The notes beneath the pieces were generated by a model. The model was not told the DNA's origin, searched no databases, and was given only the letters and a program-made list of their open reading frames with translations. 50,233 nt of DNA. It comes from Candidatus Gastranaerophilales bacterium. Lineage in GTDB: Bacteria; Cyanobacteriota; Vampirovibrionia; Gastranaerophilales; Gastranaerophilaceae. The stretch is from NCBI GenBank assembly GCA_944324175.1, contig CALUVH010000014.1, forward strand, positions 1 through 50,233. The letters run 5' to 3'. The translations under genes were made by a program, and so were the position numbers. Below are positions 45,495 to 50,233 of this stretch, piece by piece. Numbering within the stretch: the stretch's first letter is position 1; every line of letters begins with the position of its first letter.

Positions 45495-46877
45495 TTAGTC
45501 CCGTAAACTTTCCTTTATTTCTGTAAGTGTTCGTTCAAGCTCTTTGTTTAACCTGAGGTCATTTTTAATCTTTTCGTATGAATACAGCATTGTAGTATGT
45601 TTTTTATTCAAATAATCGGCAATGCTTTCAAAGCTTTTTTGTGTTAATTCTCTTGCTAAGTACACGGCGATATGCCTTGCGCTTGAGACTCTTTGGTTCC
45701 GAGAGGAACTTTTAAAATCGTTGATTGATACACCATAATAGTCGCTTACTGCTTTTATTACTTTTTCGATGGTTAATTCTACTTTTTTGCTGTCACAATT
45801 TAAAACTTTTCTGGCAAACTCAAGTGTTATATCAGTTTTTTCGATTTCAGCGTATGCACTGACCTTGTTAAAAGCGCCTTCTAACTCTCTTACGTTATTT
45901 ACAAAATTATTTGCAATATATTCAAATACGTCGAAATTAATTTTCAGGTTATTTTGGTCCGCCAAATTCTTCAAAATAGCTACTCTAGTCTCAAAATCAG
46001 GAGGGGTGATATCAACAACCAACCCCATTTCAAAACGTGTTCTCAATCTTTCAGGTAAAGTTGGAATATCTTTAGGTAACCTGTCTGAGGTGATTACAAT
46101 TTGTTTATTGTTGTTATACAGGCTATCAAAGGTATGGAATATTTCTTCCATAGTTGCGGTTTTGGATTCCAAAAACTGGATGTCATCGATTAAAAGTACA
46201 TCGACATTTCTGTATTTTTGTCTAAATTTATCCATCCTTGAAACTCTGTCGTTGCATTGTAAATTTTTTATAATTTCATTAAAGTATTCTTCTGTTTTAA
46301 TGTATTTAACACGAAGTTTAGGCTTATTAAAAATTATATAGTGACCGATGGCCTGCATAAGGTGAGTTTTTCCAAGCCCGGAGGCACCGTATATAAATAA
46401 AGGGTTGTATTTTTTTGCAGGATTTTGAGCAACGGTGAAAGCTGCAGCATGAGCAAAACGGCTGTTTTCGCCAACAACGTAGTTCTCAAATTTATATTTT
46501 AAATTTAGATTTGAAGCAGACTGCATTTGGGCTAAATTTTCTAATGCTCGATTTTCAGCTGTTTTGTCAATTTTAGGACGCAAGCTTTCTTTTTTCATTT
46601 CTTTTTTATATTTTTCAGCCAAGTCTGCATCGTAATTGATAGTAAATTCAATTTTTCTTCCTAAAACCTTTTCAAAAGCATCACAAATTTGAGAGTAGTA
46701 GCTTTGGCGGACTATTTGTACAGCGAGTTGGTGGACAGTCAGTATTGTAAATACATTGTTATCAAATCCGACAGCTTCCATTGCCTCTACCCAAGAGTAA
46801 TATGCATGTGCAGGGATAGTGTCCCTCAACAATATCTTAACTTCGCTCCATATACGTTTTACTTCCGAAATATCCAT
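45495..46877 (-). CDS. dnaA: Chromosomal replication initiator DnaA
   Basis: A 460-residue initiator. Domain I (about 1-80) begins MDISEVKRIWSEVKILLRDT. The AAA+ domain has Walker A GASGLGKTH, Walker B VLLIDDIQFL, sensor I ITSDRLPKD and the box VII-type LPERLRTRFEMGL. Domain IV binds DNA through ISSARHIAVYLARELTQ-like and KKHTTMLYSYEKI motifs. ATG 46877 is chosen over an in-frame codon 12 residues upstream because TATAAT ends six bases before it. It sits between trmH and ruvA without dnaN or recF. Confidence 0.96.
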   Translation of the reverse strand: MDISEVKRIWSEVKILLRDTIPAHAYYSWVEAMEAVGFDNNVFTILTVHQLAVQIVRQSYYSQICDAFEKVLGRKIEFTINYDADLAEKYKKEMKKESLRPKIDKTAENRALENLAQMQSASNLNLKYKFENYVVGENSRFAHAAAFTVAQNPAKKYNPLFIYGASGLGKTHLMQAIGHYIIFNKPKLRVKYIKTEEYFNEIIKNLQCNDRVSRMDKFRQKYRNVDVLLIDDIQFLESKTATMEEIFHTFDSLYNNNKQIVITSDRLPKDIPTLPERLRTRFEMGLVVDITPPDFETRVAILKNLADQNNLKINFDVFEYIANNFVNNVRELEGAFNKVSAYAEIEKTDITLEFARKVLNCDSKKVELTIEKVIKAVSDYYGVSINDFKSSSRNQRVSSARHIAVYLARELTQKSFESIADYLNKKHTTMLYSYEKIKNDLRLNKELERTLTEIKESLRD

Positions 46878-46883
46878 AATTGA

Positions 46884-46913
46884 ATTATACACCAAACATT
46901 TTATATAACACAA
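46884..46913 (-). promoter_or_regulatory. dnaA promoter, predicted leaderless
   Basis: Minus-strand TATAAT (46884-46889) ends six bases before the dnaA ATG, with TTGTGT (46908-46913) as -35 at 18-base spacing. The -10 box overlaps the stop codon of the upstream TrmH-family gene. No ribosome site precedes dnaA, so the mRNA from here should begin at the ATG. Confidence 0.65.
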
Positions 46914-47634
46914 CAGCGCAACTGACGCTTAAATTTAACGATTCAACATTTTCATTCATTTCTATTTTAATCGAATCAGTAGAAAAATTAATCAATTCCT
47001 CACTTAACCCATCAGCTTCGCTTCCAAACATGATGAGTGCAGGAAATTCTGGCTTGAAGTCTTTAAGCATTTTTTTTGCCCGCGGTAATGTCGCGACCCT
47101 CGTATAGGAAGAAAATGCTTTTTTTAATTCATCAAAATCTTTAATATTTATGACAGGAATTTTCCACAAATTTCCGACAGATGCTCTGACACACTTTGGA
47201 TTATATAAGTCTGCACAATCTCCATACAAAATAATTCCATCAAAATTAAAAGCTGTCGCTGTGCGCAAAATAGTCCCTAAATTCCCGAGATCTTTTATGT
47301 TTTCAAGCAATACAACTTTTTGCGCACTTTTAATGTCGTCTATATTATAATGCTTTTGAATTGCTACACCAACTGCGTCAGGTGAGCTTTCTGTTGTGGA
47401 AATTTTTTTTAGTACAGCTTCGTTGGTCAATATAAGTTTTTCTTTAACAAATGAATATTGTTGTGCCTTTTGTTTAAGTACAAAAACCTTTTCAATTGTT
47501 ACACCTGCAAGGTGCGCTTCCCATAGTGATTTATAACCTTCAAGTAAAAATTTATTTTCAGAGTCTCGATATTTTTTTTGCTGAAGTTTTACAATTTCTT
47601 TAACTTGTGGATTATTTATTGCAGTTATTTCCAT
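46885..47634 (-). CDS. TrmH-family (SpoU) RNA 2'-O-methyltransferase
   Basis: A 249-residue SPOUT methyltransferase. The N-terminal substrate-binding domain (NPQVKEIVKLQQKKYRDSEN, FLLEGYKSLWEA) is followed by the catalytic knot with LLENIKDLGNLGTILRTATAF (motif 1 Asn/Arg), MFGSEADGLSEEL (motif 2) and IKIEMNENVESLNLSVSCAV (motif 3). It likely methylates a ribose in rRNA or tRNA. It overlaps pepP by one base, and its end contains the dnaA -10 box. Confidence 0.93.
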   Translation of the reverse strand: MEITAINNPQVKEIVKLQQKKYRDSENKFLLEGYKSLWEAHLAGVTIEKVFVLKQKAQQYSFVKEKLILTNEAVLKKISTTESSPDAVGVAIQKHYNIDDIKSAQKVVLLENIKDLGNLGTILRTATAFNFDGIILYGDCADLYNPKCVRASVGNLWKIPVINIKDFDELKKAFSSYTRVATLPRAKKMLKDFKPEFPALIMFGSEADGLSEELINFSTDSIKIEMNENVESLNLSVSCAVVLYKMFGV

Positions 47635-49181
47635 TATCTGACCTCAAATTTATTCAACCATTCAATTTCTTGTGCGGTGAGTAGGTCATAATCTATAAGT
47701 TTTTTCTCATAGCACATGTTAGAGAATGAATTGATTTTTCCGTTTTTAAAATAGCATGAATTTTCAAGTCTTATCCCGAAATGTGCTTGGTTGTATAATC
47801 CGGGTTCAATTGTAAAGCACATATTATCGGTTATTTGAATTTTAGCAGCTTCATTTTGACTCAAATTTGGAGGAGCTTCATGAACGCTTACCCCGATACC
47901 ATGTCCAAGTCCATGATTAAATTGAAATCCTTCGATTTTGTTATTTTCAAAAACTTTTCTCGCAAGACTATCAACATCAAATCCGCAAAAATTAGCGGTA
48001 GTATCATAATTAAAAGCATTTAAAAAGGCTTTTAGTACGGTTGTGTAAACTTTTTTTTGTAACTTATCTGGCTCGCCTTTGACAAAAACCCTTGTAATAT
48101 CAGTAGCAAGACCTCCCTCGTAAAAAGCACCGCAATCAATTAATACCAAACTACCTTCTTTTAAAATTTCATCAGGCGAAGATTTTGAATAGTGCGCAAG
48201 TGCAGAATTTTTGTCCCTAGCGACAATGGATTTAAAACTAAGTCCTTTTGCACCAAAATGTTTAAATTCTTTTTCAAGTTGCAAAGCGATATCAAGCTCT
48301 GAAAGGTTTTCATTATTTTCAATATATTCTCTTATCGCAAACATTGCTGAATCAGTCTTTTCAAAGGCTTGTTTGTAATGCGAAATTTCACTTTCTGTCT
48401 TTATCGCTTTCATTTTCTTTAGCGGGCTTACCTCAAGTGTTGCTGCTTTTTGTTTGATTAATGAGTAATCCTTTGCATTCACAGAACTTTTATCTACAAA
48501 AATTTTACCATTAAAAGCATTGAGAGTTTTATACAATTCTTGCATGTTCTCTTGCGTAAAAAGTTTATCTGAATTTTTGGTAACGAATGCTTTTCCAAGT
48601 ATATTCACCGCATAAGTTTGTGAAAAGTCCCTTAAATTATAAAGATAAGACACTTCTTCTAAGTTTGTGAATAAAAATGCCTCATTTTCCCTTAAAGTTT
48701 TTTGAAGCTCAATTATTTTTTCCTGCGTGCTTTTACCAGTGTAAGAAACAGAAATTTCTTCGAAGTTGTTCACTTTTTTGATGTTATTGTCTTCAAAAGG
48801 GTCTGCATCTATTAATTTTACTTTGAAAAGTTTTTCAAAAGCTTCAACTCGTGCTTGTGAATTTTTCTTTGCCACAACTCCTACAGTAGCGTTAGGGGGA
48901 ACTTTTTTGGCTATTTCTTCTGTGAATGTCTGTCCTGTCTGTAATTTGACTACTGTGACTTTTTTTAGATCAACCTCATTGTCAGCTTGGATGTGGTATC
49001 TTCCGTCGACGAAAAGAAAAATTTTATCTTTTGTGAGAAGTGCATCACCTGTCGAGCCTGAAAATTTGGTGAGGTGATATCTCGAATTTTCTTCCAAAGT
49101 ATTATATTCAACCAGATATTCATTGGTTGAATTTACAAGCAGACAATCTATACCGTTATGTTTTAAAAACTCATCGTACAT
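47634..49181 (-). CDS. Xaa-Pro aminopeptidase, M24B family
   Basis: A 515-residue metallopeptidase that releases N-terminal residues before proline. Two creatinase-like N-terminal domains (to about 300) precede the pita-bread catalytic domain. Its metal ligands are visible: the two Asp of VLIDCGAFYEGGLATDITRV, His in FNHGLGHGIGVSVHEAPP, Glu in FTIEPGLYN and Glu in GIRLENSC. It overlaps ppiC by three bases or less and trmH by one base, so translation of all three is coupled. Confidence 0.93.
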   Translation of the reverse strand: MYDEFLKHNGIDCLLVNSTNEYLVEYNTLEENSRYHLTKFSGSTGDALLTKDKIFLFVDGRYHIQADNEVDLKKVTVVKLQTGQTFTEEIAKKVPPNATVGVVAKKNSQARVEAFEKLFKVKLIDADPFEDNNIKKVNNFEEISVSYTGKSTQEKIIELQKTLRENEAFLFTNLEEVSYLYNLRDFSQTYAVNILGKAFVTKNSDKLFTQENMQELYKTLNAFNGKIFVDKSSVNAKDYSLIKQKAATLEVSPLKKMKAIKTESEISHYKQAFEKTDSAMFAIREYIENNENLSELDIALQLEKEFKHFGAKGLSFKSIVARDKNSALAHYSKSSPDEILKEGSLVLIDCGAFYEGGLATDITRVFVKGEPDKLQKKVYTTVLKAFLNAFNYDTTANFCGFDVDSLARKVFENNKIEGFQFNHGLGHGIGVSVHEAPPNLSQNEAAKIQITDNMCFTIEPGLYNQAHFGIRLENSCYFKNGKINSFSNMCYEKKLIDYDLLTAQEIEWLNKFEVR

Positions 49182-49462
49182 TATTTTTTGTCAGTTACCA
49201 AAATTAAATGCCAGCCAAACTGAGTCTGAACAGGTTTTGACAACTCTCCGATTTCAAGATCAAAAGCAGCATCTTCAAACGGTTTTACCATCATGCCTTT
49301 TCCAAAAAATCCAAGATCTCCACCTTCTTGACCAGATGGACAAAGTGAATACTTACTTGCTGCATCTGCGAATGACAGTCCTTCTTTTATTTGATTATAC
49401 AAATCTATTGCTTCTTGTTCGCTTTTTACAAGTATATGACTTGCTTTAATTTCACTACTCAT
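49181..49462 (-). CDS. Parvulin-type peptidyl-prolyl isomerase
   Basis: A 93-residue single-domain PpiC-like isomerase without signal peptide, so cytoplasmic. Typical motifs are KASHILVKSEQEAIDLY, FADAASKYSLCPSGQEGGDL and FGKGMMVKPFEDAAFDLEIG, ending QTQFGWHLILV. It is the first gene of the ppiC-pepP-trmH-dnaA-ruvA run. GGAG lies seven bases before the ATG, and a good promoter lies 29-57 bases upstream. Confidence 0.94.
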   Translation of the reverse strand: MSSEIKASHILVKSEQEAIDLYNQIKEGLSFADAASKYSLCPSGQEGGDLGFFGKGMMVKPFEDAAFDLEIGELSKPVQTQFGWHLILVTDKK

Positions 49463-49490
49463 ATAATTACTCCTTATTTTTTACTTAGTG

Positions 49491-49519
49491 ATTTTAGCAT
49501 AAAATTATGCTTTGCGCAA
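49491..49519 (-). promoter_or_regulatory. Promoter of the ppiC-dnaA operon with spacer palindrome
   Basis: On the minus strand TTGCGC (49514-49519), a 17-base spacer and TGC-TAAAAT (TAAAAT at 49491-49496) form a strong extended -10 promoter. The spacer contains the inverted repeat AGCATAA-N2-TTATGCT (about 49496-49511), which overlaps the extended -10 and could be an operator. Confidence 0.65.
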
Positions 49520-49540
49520 ATAATCGAAAATTTTTGCATA

Positions 49541-49566
49541 GAAAAAGACTTGTCTTTCGACAAGCC
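49541..49566 (-). terminator. Terminator of a minus-strand transcript upstream of ppiC
   Basis: On the minus strand GGCTTGTC-GAAA-GACAAGTC forms an 8-base-pair stem (one G-U pair) with a GNRA tetraloop, followed by TTTTT. It ends 22 bases before the ppiC -35 box, so it closes a separate transcript that begins farther upstream. Confidence 0.75.
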
Positions 49567-49724
49567 ATGAATATCAAACATAGAGTTTAATAAATTAATT
49601 TGTACATAGTATATAAAATTTTTAATAATCTTTTGGAGGGTAAGCTTGCTATATTTTAAACCAAACCGCTAAAGAAAAAATCTTGTCGCAACCCCGAAAA
49701 AGTGCTTGGATATATCAAGCTTAC
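49541..49724 (-). ncRNA. Candidate structured small RNA
   Basis: No protein frame fits here. A stem of nine base pairs (GTAAGCTTG, 49716-49724, with CAAGCTTAC, 49640-49648) continues past one mismatch with TATAT/ATATA, then CCAA/TTGG. Inside are a G-U-rich helix (GGGTTGC with GCGGTTT) and an AAGA/TCTT hairpin. The G-U pairs form only on the minus strand. A TATATT box (49731-49736) would start the RNA at the first base of the stem, and a terminator ends it after about 184 bases. It does not look like 6S, SRP, RNase P or tmRNA to me. Known riboswitches were not recognised. Confidence 0.45.
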
Positions 49725-49856
49725 TTTTATAATATAAACTTTTTTTCATGAAAAATCACCACTCCCGAGAATGAATTTTTGGTATTTTTTATCACAAATT
49801 TTAACTAATACTAAAGTATTATATTGGTAATTTGGCTAATAAAATAAAAGAGGTAC

Positions 49857-49885
49857 TTGCAAAAAATATTTTTTTGTATTATAAA
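49857..49885 (+). promoter_or_regulatory. Promoter of tRNA-Gly
   Basis: TTGCAA (49857-49862) and TATAAA (49880-49885) are separated by 17 bases. Transcription would start about two bases before the tRNA. The 49741-49856 stretch before it holds no gene or other element I can support. Confidence 0.65.
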
Positions 49886-49893
49886 GTAGGTAT

Positions 49894-49965
49894 GCGGAAG
49901 TAACTCAATGGTAGAGTCCCTGCCTTCCAAGCAGGTTGTTGCGAGTTCGAGTCTCGTCTTCCGCT
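49894..49965 (+). tRNA. tRNA-Gly (anticodon UCC)
   Basis: The acceptor stem GCGGAAG pairs with CTTCCGC, the D arm is ACTC/GAGT, the anticodon arm CCTGC-CTTCCAA-GCAGG gives TCC, and the T arm contains GTTCGAGTC. The discriminator base is T, and CCA is not encoded. This tRNA reads GGA and related glycine codons. A promoter and a terminator closely flank it. Confidence 0.96.
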
Positions 49966-49969
49966 AATT

Positions 49970-50000
49970 AAAAAAGACCCACCAAGTGTGGGTCTTTTTT
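49970..50000 (+). terminator. Terminator of tRNA-Gly
   Basis: A 13-base-pair perfect stem (AAAAAAGACCCAC with GTGGGTCTTTTTT) closes a 5-base loop right after the tRNA, with the T run in its 3' arm. Confidence 0.92.
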
Positions 50001-50111
50001 ATCGTTGCCAAGATAAGTCAAGCTGAAGTTTTTCTCCATAATTGCATGCCCAATTGTAACGAAATGCAAAGCCTTGGATTGTTGAGAATTGAGGCTTTTT
50101 CTCGTGTAAAT

Positions 50112-50128
50112 GAATGAAATTTTCATTC
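50112..50128. promoter_or_regulatory. Palindrome upstream of the last gene
   Basis: GAATGAAA-T-TTTCATTC is a perfect 17-base palindrome centred about 49 bases before the start codon of the gene at 50169, a position suited to an activator or repressor. AT-rich context makes chance a real possibility. Confidence 0.35.
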
Positions 50129-50133
50129 CCCCC

Positions 50134-50162
50134 TTGCGGAGCAGCGAAAAATACGTTATAAT
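50134..50162 (+). promoter_or_regulatory. Promoter giving a predicted leaderless mRNA
   Basis: TTGCGG (50134-50139), a 17-base spacer and TATAAT (50157-50162) form a good promoter. Exactly six bases separate the -10 box from ATG 50169, and no ribosome site exists. Confidence 0.65.
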
Positions 50163-50168
50163 CGAAAT

Positions 50169-50233
50169 ATGAGTATTACGTTTAGAAATACAATCAGGTT
50201 GGAAGAATATGCAGGCATGGAGTTAATGTCTGA
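50169..50233 (+). CDS. Start of an unidentified gene, cut by window end
   Basis: An open frame begins MSITFRNTIRLEEYAGMELM and runs past the window end. Twenty-one codons are too few to name the product. The case for a gene rests on the strong promoter with leaderless spacing, matching other genes in the window. Confidence 0.55.
   Translation, partial: MSITFRNTIRLEEYAGMELMS

Noticed and set aside
47160-47168. TTTTCCACA, like a cyanobacterial DnaA box, near dnaA (another at 9434-9442)
   Set aside because: Only isolated copies inside or next to other features; no cluster and no AT-rich unwinding region, so no origin is called.
49541-49724. 6S RNA, SRP RNA or tmRNA
   Set aside because: The 5' end pairs with the middle of the RNA and not with the 3' end as in 6S. 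The SRP apical motif and tRNA-like tmRNA ends are absent.

Overview
The window is AT-rich, densely coded bacterial chromosome with no phage, insertion sequence or CRISPR array that I can see. Several traits point to a cyanobacteria-related, non-photosynthetic lineage (Vampirovibrionia/Melainabacteria, possibly Gastranaerophilales). These are heptose-kinase and O-antigen-ligase/IctB-like envelope genes, a DUF4330 protein, a SigF-like sigma factor next to a prepilin peptidase, dnaA away from dnaN/recF, and a GH57/DUF3536 protein. The lineage is an inference; the gene families are read from the sequence.

Layout. 1-1900: partial tRNA-Thr, a small DMT membrane protein, an L,D-transpeptidase and a small secreted nuclease-like protein. 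1995-6620: peptide/nickel-type ABC transporter (binding protein plus two permeases, no ATPase) followed by mgtC. 6617-8050: response regulator and a sensorless histidine kinase separated by a strong hairpin. 8319-10496: rmuC, a decayed XRE regulator and pyrF. 10497-12489: a regulatory intergenic region, an orphan 119-residue protein and a DegT aminotransferase. 12628-17110: ykgJ-type protein, rlmN and dtd, then a zinc-ribbon/RG-rich/tandem-repeat protein heading rimM-trmD. 17094-19180: two coupled unknown genes and a second ykgJ. 19199-28868: minus-strand block with a GH57 protein, a secreted OB-like protein, comEC, a GHL10 glycoside hydrolase-like protein, a TPR protein, a small secreted protein and ispG. 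28910-33044: phosphoesterase, a small unknown, then heptose kinase-DUF4330-O-antigen-ligase-like operon. 33139-37202: ilvC, a YhaM-like nuclease, two tandem thymidylate-kinase paralogues and a winged-helix protein. 37282-42870: minus-strand gatC, pyrG, MFS transporter, radical SAM protein and an N-terminally truncated pseudopilin-like fragment. 43039-44863: sigma factor and prepilin peptidase. 44868-49462: ppiC-pepP-trmH-dnaA-ruvA on the minus strand. 49541-50233: a candidate structured RNA, tRNA-Gly and the start of a further gene.

Themes. Many genes serve translation and RNA (rlmN, dtd, rimM, trmD, gatC, TrmH, YhaM-like) and the envelope (L,D-transpeptidase, heptose kinase, O-antigen-ligase-like protein, DegT). 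DNA uptake and pili are represented by comEC, pilD, sigF and a pilin fragment. A striking recurring signal is a -10 box ending exactly six bases before the start codon with no Shine-Dalgarno sequence (dnaA, ispG, both ykgJ genes and the last gene; seven bases in the gene at 1505). This predicts leaderless mRNAs beside ordinary leadered ones. The items I consider most worth following are this leaderless class, the zinc-ribbon/RG/tandem-repeat protein at 14923, the candidate RNA at 49541-49724 and the tandem kinases at 35044-36389.
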